From: Pontibacillus yanchengensis Y32
Lineage (GTDB): Bacteria; Bacillota; Bacilli; Bacillales; BH030062
NCBI RefSeq assembly: GCF_000770635.1
Contig: NZ_AVBF01000001.1
Span: forward strand, 157,997 to 221,996
Reading direction: 5' to 3'
DNA: 64,000 nt
Position numbers and translations under genes: made by a program. The notes under the pieces were generated by a model. It saw nothing but the letters and a program-made list of their open reading frames with translations, ran no database searches and was not told the origin of the DNA. Positions 34,952 through 42,750 of the stretch are shown here, one piece after another; the stretch's first letter is position 1, and each line of letters starts with the position of its first letter.

Positions 34952-36583
34952 ATGAAAGCAGCTAGAGCTGTTTTGGATTATTTGAAAAAAGGTGGCGTGG
35001 AGTACATATTCGGTATTCCCGCTGGCTCTGTTAATGCGATGTTTGATCAGTTGTATGAAATACCGGAAATCACGCCAATTATTACGAAGCATGAAGGTGC
35101 AGCGTCGTATATGGCTTGTTCCTATGCAAAGTATTCCAATTCGCTAAGCGTATGTATTGGAAGTAGTGGTCCAGGGGGGACGAACCTTGTTTCTGGAGCT
35201 GCCAATGCGATGCGCGAGCATTTACCGGTGTTATTTTTCACAGGAGCAGTACCTGTTCCAACGATGGGCTTGAATGCATCACAGGAATTAGACGCTCAAC
35301 CTGTCTATGATTCGATTACAAAATATAGTGTAACCGTACAAAAAGCGGAAGACCTTTTAGATGAAGTAGTGAAGGCTGTGGAAATTGCGCTTAGCGGCGT
35401 TCCAGGCCCTGTTCACGTAGCGCTTCCTATCGACGTTCAGCTTGAACAAGTTACCGATCAACTTATCCCAGCTTTTCCACAAAAAGAAGACACAATTCCG
35501 TCTGAGGATACGATGAAGCATGCAGCGCAGCAATTAATCGAGAAAGAAACAGGCTATCTTTTTGTTGGTCAAGGAATTCGCGGTGCTTCCGAGCAAGTGA
35601 TCGAACTGGCGGAGCTGCTGGATTGGCCGATCATTACGACACCTCAAGCGAAAGGATACATACCAGACGACCATCCGCTATTTGCAGGAATCTTCGGCTT
35701 TGCAGGTCACGAATATGCTTCCCAGCTAATCAATGACGGGGAAGGGAAGACGTTGTTTGTGATTGGGTCAAGCTTAGGCGAAACAGCAACCAATAACTAC
35801 AATACCAATCTAGCAAAAGATCGATACGTCATTCAGATGGATTTTGACGAGAGTGTTTTCAATCGAAAATATGAAGTGGATCTACCACTAAAGAGTGACA
35901 TCGAACCTGGTCTCCGCATGTTGAATAATCAACTAGCATCGATGGGGCTTTCTCGCACAACGTACGAGCCTAACCGTTCGCTTGAAACTCCTACAGAAGA
36001 GTACAATACGCAAAATGTTCTTCATGCCCTACAGCAAATTCTGCCTGTATCGAATCGCTACACAATCGATATTGGGGAATTCATGGCGTATGTGGTCCAC
36101 CATATGGATGTGTTTGAGCCGAATACGTTTGATATCAATGTACACTTTGGTGCGATGGGAAGTGCCATCGGTGGAGCAATCGGTTCCCACCTCGCTGAAC
36201 CAGAGCGTCCAGTAACATGTATTACGGGAGATGGCTGCTTCTTCATGCACGGAATGGAAATGCTGACAGCGAAGGAATACAACATGAACGTGTTGTTTGT
36301 CGTGTTGAACAATGCTCGCCTTGGCATGGTGTACCATGGCCATACGCTACAATATAAACGCTCCCATGAACGCCTGGAACAAGACCCTGTCGACATTGCC
36401 GCTATGGCAAAAGCAGCAGGCGTCCCAAGCACACGCGTCGAAGACCTACACGAGCTCACACCAGAACTCGTCAATGACTTACGCAACCAAGACGGCCCAG
36501 CCGTACTTGAAATCTCCCTGGTGGACTCCAATATTCCACCAATGGGCGATCGAGTGAAATTCTTATCTTCCTTTGGAAAATAA
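34952..36583 (+). CDS. ThDP-dependent acetolactate synthase-like enzyme
   Basis: A 543-residue thiamine diphosphate enzyme of the acetohydroxyacid synthase/pyruvate oxidase superfamily. The catalytic glutamate is E48 in KHEGAA, the central domain is about 185-330, and the cofactor-binding ITGDGCF...VVLNN segment is near residue 430. There is no regulatory subunit gene next to it and the active-site loop does not match biosynthetic IlvB closely, so a catabolic acetolactate synthase, oxidase or decarboxylase is possible. AAGGGGGAG precedes the ATG; a terminator follows. Confidence 0.8.
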   Translation: MKAARAVLDYLKKGGVEYIFGIPAGSVNAMFDQLYEIPEITPIITKHEGAASYMACSYAKYSNSLSVCIGSSGPGGTNLVSGAANAMREHLPVLFFTGAVPVPTMGLNASQELDAQPVYDSITKYSVTVQKAEDLLDEVVKAVEIALSGVPGPVHVALPIDVQLEQVTDQLIPAFPQKEDTIPSEDTMKHAAQQLIEKETGYLFVGQGIRGASEQVIELAELLDWPIITTPQAKGYIPDDHPLFAGIFGFAGHEYASQLINDGEGKTLFVIGSSLGETATNNYNTNLAKDRYVIQMDFDESVFNRKYEVDLPLKSDIEPGLRMLNNQLASMGLSRTTYEPNRSLETPTEEYNTQNVLHALQQILPVSNRYTIDIGEFMAYVVHHMDVFEPNTFDINVHFGAMGSAIGGAIGSHLAEPERPVTCITGDGCFFMHGMEMLTAKEYNMNVLFVVLNNARLGMVYHGHTLQYKRSHERLEQDPVDIAAMAKAAGVPSTRVEDLHELTPELVNDLRNQDGPAVLEISLVDSNIPPMGDRVKFLSSFGK

Positions 36584-36598
36584 AAATATAAGCGAAAA

Positions 36599-36627
36599 AA
36601 GATGATCCATGCGGGTCATCTTTTTTT
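36599..36627 (+). terminator. Terminator after the ThDP enzyme gene
   Basis: Stem AAGATGATCC/GGGTCATCTT (one G-T pair) with an ATGC loop followed by a T-run. Confidence 0.85.
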
Positions 36628-36657
36628 GTGCCTTTTCTGAAGGTGCCCTCCCTGAAG

Positions 36658-36778
36658 GTGCCAGACCCCCGCCGCGTTAATGCGATAAAGTGCTATGTGT
36701 TTTTGTTCTTTATCCTTAAAGGTATCATTAAAAGTGCCATTAAAAGTGCCAGACCCCCGTTGCGGTAGTGCGGTAAAG
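36658..36778. repeat. Two truncated family D repeats
   Basis: GTGCCAGACCCCCGCCGCG...CGATAAAG (36658-36690) and GTGCCAGACCCCCGTTGCGG...GGTAAAG (36746-36778) match the left half and loop of the palindrome at 28748-28801, but lack the closing GGGGGTCAGGCACC arm. Confidence 0.65.
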
Positions 36779-36825
36779 GATTCTCCTTCGACCTTATCGC
36801 CACGTATGAAGTATTCTAAACGGCT

Positions 36826-36857
36826 GAAAGAAAAACTCCCACAAAAGTGTGAGAGTT
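36826..36857 (-). terminator. Terminator of the manganese catalase gene
   Basis: On the minus strand AACTCTCACA/TGTGGGAGTT with a CTTT loop followed by TTTCTTTC, 11 bp after the stop codon. Confidence 0.8.
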
Positions 36858-36868
36858 ATGTAGTGCTG

Positions 36869-37759
36869 TTATAGATTTTCCATTAACTTTTTAGCTATTC
36901 TTCGATAGTCGTCGGCATCGATTCCGGGGGCGAATTGTTCTGGGAGGTCATCTAGATCAGGGACAGGGGCTCCTTTTGGAGAGCCGTAGACTACTTCTAA
37001 CGGTTGGCCTGACTCTGGATTTGTGCCTTTCCAAATTTGGTTAATATCACGGTAATCCTTATCACTGAACGTATATAAAATGTTGTTTAGTCCTTGTTCC
37101 TCGTATTTTTTGGCGTAATCGAACTTGGAGTTATCGAGATTTGGAACTGGGAGCATTTTCGACACATCAACACCTGTTACAATTTCAATCGCTTTCGCAT
37201 AAGCCAACACGTGAACGCCGCCGCGAACGAGTAAGTAGCCAATCATTTCACGAGCAGTAGGGTGATCAGTCATTTCATATACGCGCATTTTATGCGTTCT
37301 AGCGCCAAGCTCTAGGAAGAAGTTGTGCAATAAGTCGAGCACAAGGTTCCCACTGTTGAACACGTTATCTCCAGTCCACGCTTTACCCATGGAATCACCG
37401 ACGAGCGCAGTTTGGGCAGTTGATATGAATTGGTACGTATTTCGTGCATCGAGTCCGTTTTGAAGAGGTGTGATATCTGGGGCTCCTGGGAATGTCACAT
37501 CTCTCGTCAGAAGATTGATGGAAGTTGTGACGAGTTCCACATGGCCCATTTCTTCTGCTGTGATACTAGCAACTAAGTCATAAAATGGCTTTAGCTTCTT
37601 TTTGCCTCGAAAATTAAACGACTGAAACATGTAATTGTTTAACGTCGACATTTCGCCAAACTTCCCACCAAGCAGTTCCTGTACAGCTGCTGCTGCATTT
37701 TTGTCGCCAACTTCAGGGATTGGCAGTTCTACTAGTATTCGATTTTCTCGTTTAAACAC
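36869..37759 (-). CDS. Manganese catalase
   Basis: About 296 residues of the non-haem catalase family (B. subtilis YdbD/YjqC type), which disproportionates hydrogen peroxide at a dimanganese site. Ligand-bearing segments GGKFGEMSTL, ITAEEMGHVELV, FFLELGARTHKM and GGVHVLAYAKAIE give the expected Glu/His pattern. A GTG at 37759 has GGAGGG 6 nt upstream; the ATG at 37765 touches that site, so GTG (protein MFKREN...) is preferred. It lies beside the yuzF-like gene; many Bacillus Mn-catalases are spore-associated, but no sporulation promoter was identified. Confidence 0.9.
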   Translation of the reverse strand: MFKRENRILVELPIPEVGDKNAAAAVQELLGGKFGEMSTLNNYMFQSFNFRGKKKLKPFYDLVASITAEEMGHVELVTTSINLLTRDVTFPGAPDITPLQNGLDARNTYQFISTAQTALVGDSMGKAWTGDNVFNSGNLVLDLLHNFFLELGARTHKMRVYEMTDHPTAREMIGYLLVRGGVHVLAYAKAIEIVTGVDVSKMLPVPNLDNSKFDYAKKYEEQGLNNILYTFSDKDYRDINQIWKGTNPESGQPLEVVYGSPKGAPVPDLDDLPEQFAPGIDADDYRRIAKKLMENL

Positions 37760-37799
37760 GAGCATCCCTCCTTATTTGGTTAATAGGAAAACGTTACGT

Positions 37800-38012
37800 T
37801 CAAGCAGAAGGGAACACCCAAACGATTTGTTGGGTACGAATGAAAAAAGGCGTATCATTCATCTCCACCACCACGTGATCTGGCAGCACGTTGGTTAGCT
37901 TCCCTCTAATTGAACCTTGCGTCGTCTGGACGGTCACCTCGCTCCCCATAACGGACTGAAGCGTCTGGTACACATAAGGATCATAAAAACTTTGCAGCAT
38001 ATTTGAATTCAT
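37800..38012 (-). CDS. yuzF: YuzF-like protein (DUF2642)
   Basis: A 70-residue protein with the DUF2642 pattern: YDPYVYQTLQSVMGSEVTVQ, then GSIRGKLTNVLPDHVVVE, a small beta-barrel (Sm/LSM-like) fold. ATG at 38012 after GGGGGAACC. Related Bacillus proteins include coat-associated ones. It precedes the manganese catalase gene by about 40 bp and may be co-transcribed with it. Confidence 0.8.
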   Translation of the reverse strand: MNSNMLQSFYDPYVYQTLQSVMGSEVTVQTTQGSIRGKLTNVLPDHVVVEMNDTPFFIRTQQIVWVFPSA

Positions 38013-38210
38013 GGATGGTTCCCCCTTTGGATGATCTTTTCCATATATATGTATGGACAGGGGAAATCATTTGTGTGGACGAGCTAATTTTAGGACAAAA
38101 TTTCAAGGCAAAACGCAACTAGGTCAATTTTCCTTAATTTTGGTAAGTTCATATTCTATTAATGTTTATTTGATAGAGTGGAAGTATCCATACAACATAG
38201 GGGGAGCATA

Positions 38211-39764
38211 ATGAAGCGATTTTTTGTAATACTGATGGCAATGGTAATGATGGCGGGGACTTTTTCTACCTATCAGGACGTACAAGCTGCGGAAGGGTCT
38301 CTCGGGAGTAACGTTCCAGAACATCTGACGCTAACGTGGACCGATAGCCCGGAGACGACGCAAAATTTCACATGGCGTACATCCACAGATGTGACGGCAA
38401 CTAGCGTACAAATCATGAAAACATCAAACTATGAAGGAAGCTTTGCTACTAGCGAAATGGTAGAGGTGACAGGTGATAGTTTTACCTTTGATTCGGATGA
38501 AGGAGCGATGCAGGTGCATGAGGCGAAGGCAACTGCATTAGAACCAGGTACATCCTATACATATCGTGTTGGAAATGGGCAACAAGGCAATTGGAGTGAA
38601 GCGGCTTCGTTTACGACGGAAGCTGCTGGAGACAGGCCGTTCACGTTCTTATTCACTACGGATACACAATCTGCAGCCTCTACAAATATGACGTGGGGCT
38701 ACGGTATTTGGGGCGATATTTTTGATAAAGCTCTAACGCAGTATCCAAATGCTAGATTCATGTTGTTGTCCGGCGACGTCGTCGATCGAGGCGATGAGCA
38801 GATTCACTGGGAAAATTGGTTCAAAGCGGCACAGGAAGAGCTGCCGACGATTAATATGGTACCGACGATGGGCAACCATGACGTGTACGGCACTGGCGAG
38901 AAAAATTTCGCCGCTCAGTTCCAGCTGCCTGAAAACGGCCCTGAAGGAGAAAAGGAATTCGCCTATTCCTTTGACTACAGCAACGTTCATATTGCGGTCC
39001 TCAATTCAGAAGGGGATTTGCAAAAGCAAGCGGAATGGCTGAAGCAAGATATGGCTGCCTCAGATAAGCAGTGGAAAATCGTTTCGTTCCACCGTTCGCC
39101 GTATCACAGCCACCCAGACCGTGCCAGTTTAGATGTGCGCAATGCATGGACGCCCGTTTTTGACGAAGCTGGGGTGGACCTTGTGTTGAGCGGCCACGAT
39201 CATGCCTACATGCGCTCCTATCCTCTTTATGACGGGGAAAAAGTGAACCAAAACAAAGGCACGACGTACATTATTGGCGGCAGCGCTGGACCGAAGTTTT
39301 ATGAGATGGAGGACCAGCCTTGGATGAAAGTGAAATTCGATAAGGACAAGCAAATCTATTCTGGCGTGACAGTAGATGGGAACGAACTTCAATTCAACGT
39401 AACCGCAAACGACGGGGAAACGGTAGACGGGTTTACGATGGTAAAAGAAGATCCGTTTTCTGGTAGAAACTTCACCGAATGGGGCGAAAACCTTGCAACG
39501 TCAGAAAAGATGAAAACATGGTCCATTTCCCTAAATACGAACATAGAAGAATCTGCACTAAAAGCGGACCACGTCCAGGTGAAAAACAGCAATGGACAAC
39601 AGGTGGACGTTCGCCTTGCTGTTGAAAATGACGATACGCTAACTGTAACGCCTGAAGAAGCGTATGAACCAGGCACCTATTATATGATGATTGATCAGAA
39701 TGTACCGAATGCGACAGGTAAGGCATTGAAGAACAATATCCGTGCAGAGTTTCAGGTGGAGTAG
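38211..39764 (+). CDS. Secreted metallophosphoesterase, purple acid phosphatase-like
   Basis: About 517 residues. Signal peptide (MKRFFVILMAMVMMAG, cleavage near VQAAEG), an N-terminal fibronectin-like domain (about 30-145), a metallophosphatase domain (about 150-405) with TTDTQ, GDVVDRGDEQ, GNHDVYG, SFHRSPYHSH and SGHDHAY dimetal motifs, and a C-terminal Ig-like (Big_5/SbsA-like) domain (about 430-515). ATG at 38211 has GGGGGAG upstream. It acts outside the cell, probably on phosphate esters; the substrate is not deducible. Confidence 0.9.
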   Translation: MKRFFVILMAMVMMAGTFSTYQDVQAAEGSLGSNVPEHLTLTWTDSPETTQNFTWRTSTDVTATSVQIMKTSNYEGSFATSEMVEVTGDSFTFDSDEGAMQVHEAKATALEPGTSYTYRVGNGQQGNWSEAASFTTEAAGDRPFTFLFTTDTQSAASTNMTWGYGIWGDIFDKALTQYPNARFMLLSGDVVDRGDEQIHWENWFKAAQEELPTINMVPTMGNHDVYGTGEKNFAAQFQLPENGPEGEKEFAYSFDYSNVHIAVLNSEGDLQKQAEWLKQDMAASDKQWKIVSFHRSPYHSHPDRASLDVRNAWTPVFDEAGVDLVLSGHDHAYMRSYPLYDGEKVNQNKGTTYIIGGSAGPKFYEMEDQPWMKVKFDKDKQIYSGVTVDGNELQFNVTANDGETVDGFTMVKEDPFSGRNFTEWGENLATSEKMKTWSISLNTNIEESALKADHVQVKNSNGQQVDVRLAVENDDTLTVTPEEAYEPGTYYMMIDQNVPNATGKALKNNIRAEFQVE

Positions 39765-39788
39765 AGACTTCGCAATTTAGATAGTAAG

Positions 39789-39819
39789 AAAAAGCTCAGA
39801 TTACAATCTGAGCTTTTTT
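39789..39819. terminator. Terminator after the metallophosphoesterase
   Basis: Perfect stem AAAAAGCTCAGATT/AATCTGAGCTTTTT with a short ACA-type loop, A-rich on the left and T-rich on the right, so it can act in both directions. Confidence 0.9.
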
Positions 39820-39866
39820 GACGCGATATTTTATTTAGTCTTTTCCGGTACGAGGGCGGCCTTGCT

Positions 39867-40190
39867 TCACAAGAAATTTATGTTCTCATGTTTTTTCCAT
39901 TTTGTATAGTTGTACAGGATGTCTATTACAAAAACGAGTAAGAAGTTCGTTGCATACATGGGGAGCTCATTTCTTGTTAAATCCTCACCCCAATAATGAA
40001 GTGGAAATATTAAGAATAAAAATAGCATCACCCACAAGGAACGAATCAACTTTCCTCTATGCGTTAATCTATAGTAACTTAGCACAAATCCCTTATCCTT
40101 CTTTTCTACATTCTTATACAATGTCGAAAATATTGGATGCATAATAAGAAAAACGATGATTGGACCTATAAAGTACTGAAGAATACCCAA
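39867..40190 (-). CDS. Small membrane protein, unknown (DUF4181-like?)
   Basis: About 107 residues with three hydrophobic segments (ILQYFIGPIIVFLIMH, LWVMLFLFLIFPL, FLLVFVIDILY). TTG at 40190 has GGAG 8 nt upstream; a GTG at 40199 is an alternative without good spacing. Its layout resembles small Bacillus membrane proteins of the DUF4181 kind, but this is uncertain. Confidence 0.5.
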   Translation of the reverse strand: MGILQYFIGPIIVFLIMHPIFSTLYKNVEKKDKGFVLSYYRLTHRGKLIRSLWVMLFLFLIFPLHYWGEDLTRNELPMYATNFLLVFVIDILYNYTKWKKHENINFL

Positions 40191-40277
40191 GCTAACCACT
40201 CCATATATAAAAAATGTAATAAAAGCACTAAGTCCCAGGAATGGAAATCATAAATATCTACTAGATACTTCTAACCT

Positions 40278-40784
40278 TCATATAGCAAAATCTTCAAGGC
40301 TATTCCATTGGTAGATCAATAGTGATAACGCAGCACCTGCAATCTTTATTTTCTCTTTCTTGAAAAGTTTGGCACCGTAATACTCATAGAAGAAGCGCGT
40401 TTTGTTATCATCTAATACTTCCACAAACACTTTAGTACAATGTAACGCTTTAAATTGCTGGAACAACTGTTTCATTAACTTACCACCAATCCCCATACCC
40501 TGATATTCTTCCAGAATGTAAATAGAGGTTAAGTCGCCAGCACTATTATTCTCTCTTTTTCCACAATCCGCAAATCCAATTATCTCTCCATTATCATTCT
40601 CTGCAACAAAAACAAAGTTATTGTCCTTAGAGATGTTCTTTTTCCATAATCCTGTTCGTTGTTCATAAGATAGATTCATTAAATACTCATGAGGAATGAT
40701 GTGTTTATAAGTCGTTCTCCAGCTGTCCACATGCACTCTGGCAAACCCCTCTGTATCTTCATTTACAGCCCTTCTAACATGCAT
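40278..40784 (-). CDS. GNAT family N-acetyltransferase
   Basis: A 168-residue acetyltransferase. The acetyl-CoA binding motif EEYQGMGIGGKLMKQL (motif A, Q/RxxGxG/A) follows SIYILE, and the rest of the GNAT fold (VEVLDDNKTRFFYEYYGAK) is intact. ATG at 40784 follows AAAGGTGGG. The substrate is unknown. Confidence 0.88.
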   Translation of the reverse strand: MHVRRAVNEDTEGFARVHVDSWRTTYKHIIPHEYLMNLSYEQRTGLWKKNISKDNNFVFVAENDNGEIIGFADCGKRENNSAGDLTSIYILEEYQGMGIGGKLMKQLFQQFKALHCTKVFVEVLDDNKTRFFYEYYGAKLFKKEKIKIAGAALSLLIYQWNSLEDFAI

Positions 40785-40957
40785 TTAATCCCACCTTTTG
40801 TAGACGATTGGATTGAAAAGGTACATTAGACATAATCATATGTGCTTTTCAATTATTTAAAAATTTCCATTTTATGACTTAAGTGCTTCGAGTGTATCAT
40901 ATCTTTCATTTTATGGAAATGCACCGCCACTTCTGCAATTACGAAAAAGCTTCTTTT

Positions 40958-41665
40958 ATAAAAAAGGCTATGTTAAAGTTTGGTGTTTATTTTGGAATCA
41001 ACTAATCTAAATAGTTTTATTCCAGATAAGAAGCATAATCTGGAATAAGGAGTTTTGGTGCTGAGTGGTTGATTCGGTGGGAATTCACTCGCTTTCCGCG
41101 GACAATCGGTGAAGCCTCCTCGTTCGGCTTCGCCTCTCTGCGGGGTCTTCACTCGATCGTTTTTCCGCAGGAGTCTCGCAAATTCCCACCGAATCAACGC
41201 CATGCTTTGGAGTTCTTATCAAGGAAGGTATTTGCTTCATTACTTGGATTAAGGGGAAAAGTTTCAACACTATTGATTCATATATTCAAGGTGGTAAAAC
41301 ACGCTTAAATCCCTTTGATATCAAGGGGGCTAAGACGATAATTAGATTGACTAATCTGTTACATCATAACATTCAACCTAGCACTAACTACGATGGATCC
41401 GTTATCCTACATACCGATGGGCGGAGGGAAATGGTGAGACTCCTGCGGAATAAGGGACAATGCGAGACCCCACAGAGAGGCGAAGCCGAACGAGGAGGCT
41501 CGCATGTTCCTCCGCTGAAAGCGAACCATTTCACCGCAGCCCCTTCCTCACAAACGTAACGGGTCCAGCCTCACCAGTTATTCAACATTATGGTGCTAAA
41601 TATGGAGAAACATAAAATGATTTCATTATTATATCAACAACAAACTTTAACACAGCCATAAAAAA
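40958..41665. mobile_element. 692-bp MITE-like element with 8-bp target duplication
   Basis: The element spans 40966-41657. Its ends are inverted repeats: GGCTATGTTAAAGTTTG on the left and the complement of GGCTGTGTTAAAGTTTG on the right, continuing with few mismatches for about 25 bp. The flanks are identical 8-bp ATAAAAAA copies (40958-40965 and 41658-41665). No transposase frame is present. Inside are a 26-bp perfect inverted repeat (41115-41140 against 41473-41498) within two GC-rich segments, and a hairpin at 41019-41046. It is non-autonomous. It fills most of the gap 40785-41752. Confidence 0.85.
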
Positions 41666-41752
41666 AGGAAATTATTACATAATGAAGAATCTATCTCTGA
41701 GGGTGTTTGTGGTGGGCAGTAACAGTAATGGTAGAAGTGGAGGTGCTCGCCA

Positions 41753-41986
41753 ATGTTTTTCAAAGATATGAGCAAGAGCCAATTGCAAAATTGGAGAAAA
41801 GGTATGATAGTTGGCTTCTATGCATACATGTTTTTACTGCTGATTAATATATTTAGTGATTTATCTGTGGGAAGCGAGCCATTGTCCTCCATTGTGATTT
41901 TCTGGAGTGGGTTTGGTGTGGCGTTAGTCGTGGAGTTTGTCTTGAATCGAAAAGAGAAAAAGGTAGACGAAACACATACAAGTTGA
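41753..41986 (+). CDS. Small membrane protein, 77 aa
   Basis: ATG at 41753 after GTGGAGGTG. Two transmembrane helices (GFYAYMFLLLINIF and SIVIFWSGFGVALVVEFVL) and a charged C-terminal tail (NRKEKKVDE). No family recognised; followed 31 bp later by the PspC-like gene. Confidence 0.65.
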   Translation: MFFKDMSKSQLQNWRKGMIVGFYAYMFLLLINIFSDLSVGSEPLSSIVIFWSGFGVALVVEFVLNRKEKKVDETHTS

Positions 41987-42017
41987 TTGAAAAACTAGAT
42001 TATAGGGTGGAATTGCC

Positions 42018-42206
42018 ATGAAGTTAAGAAAATCCTCTAGAGATAAGTCTATATACGGTGTTTGTGGCGGTATTGCAGAGTATTTCGGTATATCATCATT
42101 TGGCATTCGACTCCTGTTTATTTTTCTACCTGGGAATCTATTGATCTATATTATTCTTGTTAATACAATGTCTGATCCCCCACCTTCCATAAAAAATCAT
42201 AGTTGA
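42018..42206 (+). CDS. PspC domain protein
   Basis: A 62-residue protein with the PspC signature KSIYGVCGGIAEYFGI followed by a hydrophobic helix (IRLLFIFLPGNLLIYIILV). This is the minimal single-domain form common in Bacillales (YvlC-like), linked in other bacteria to membrane-stress responses. The ribosome site (GGGTGG) is moderate. A terminator follows. Confidence 0.85.
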   Translation: MKLRKSSRDKSIYGVCGGIAEYFGISSFGIRLLFIFLPGNLLIYIILVNTMSDPPPSIKNHS

Positions 42207-42217
42207 GGAAAAGAAAT

Positions 42218-42250
42218 GAGCAGTTCCGGTATGGAATATGCTCTTTTTTT
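42218..42250 (+). terminator. Terminator after the PspC gene
   Basis: Stem GAGCA-TTCC/GGAA-TGCTC with small internal mismatches followed by seven T residues. Confidence 0.75.
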
Positions 42251-42446
42251 GTGCAAAAAAAAATTCATAGGCACCTAACATGTCATTTAATGGCAAAAAA
42301 TGTAGTCCTGCTAGTCTGTTAGTCATAAATGAAGCAGGAAAAACAAACCAGTTCTCTACCCACCTTTCCAAAACATAGCGAATTTGGTTGAAAATTGAAA
42401 CTTTTGTATGAGGAATGGAGTCTAGTAAAATCAAACTTTATTGGTA

Positions 42447-42476
42447 TAGACATCTATATCTATGAACATATATGCT
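42447..42476 (+). promoter_or_regulatory. Candidate promoter of the nagZ-namZ gene
   Basis: TAGACA and TATGCT separated by 18 bp. If used, transcription would start near 42483, leaving a leader of about 270 nt. Inferred from sequence only. The rest of 42251-42446 shows no gene. Confidence 0.4.
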
Positions 42477-42484
42477 AGAGTTGT

Positions 42485-42498
42485 TGAAAGCCTTTTCA
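42485..42498 (+). promoter_or_regulatory. Candidate cre (CcpA) site before nagZ-namZ
   Basis: TGAAAGCCTTTTCA matches the cre consensus TGWAARCGYTWNCW at 13 of 14 positions and overlaps or follows the predicted transcription start, where CcpA would repress. It suits control of a sugar-releasing exoenzyme. Confidence 0.5.
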
Positions 42499-42509
42499 CC
42501 TAATCGGAA

Positions 42510-42735
42510 AGGTTACATAAAAAGGAGGGTTGCCTAAATAGAAGTTTCGTTGCTAGTGAAACAGAGTTCCTCGAATGGAGAAAGGTCTAGTTGTTTGCAT
42601 ATGGGAATGATGCAGTAGGAAAAGCTAGATGTAAGCCGGAAAAGGTACGATTGTCCAGGTAGCTTACCGTCAGACACCTTGATTACCACCACACCAATGA
42701 TGCACGGGTAGAGCTAAAGGTTTTTACATTTTGAA
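42510..42735 (+). other. Long leader of nagZ-namZ, possibly structured
   Basis: No open reading frame with a ribosome site is seen. Local inverted pairs exist, for example GTAAGC (42631) with GCTTAC (42662), GTTTC with GAAAC near 42544-42561, and TGCAT with ATGCA near 42596-42613. No known riboswitch consensus was matched. Confidence 0.35.
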
Positions 42736-42750
42736 AAGGGGAGTGGAGGT

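Noticed and set aside
41069..41559. Frames inside the 692-bp element as a possible transposase
   Set aside because: They cover the GC-rich inverted repeats, are short, and show no transposase catalytic motifs.
42485..42735. Known riboswitch or glmS ribozyme before nagZ-namZ
   Set aside because: No match to the glmS core, c-di-AMP, TPP, lysine, cobalamin, T-box or GEMM consensus could be found by eye.
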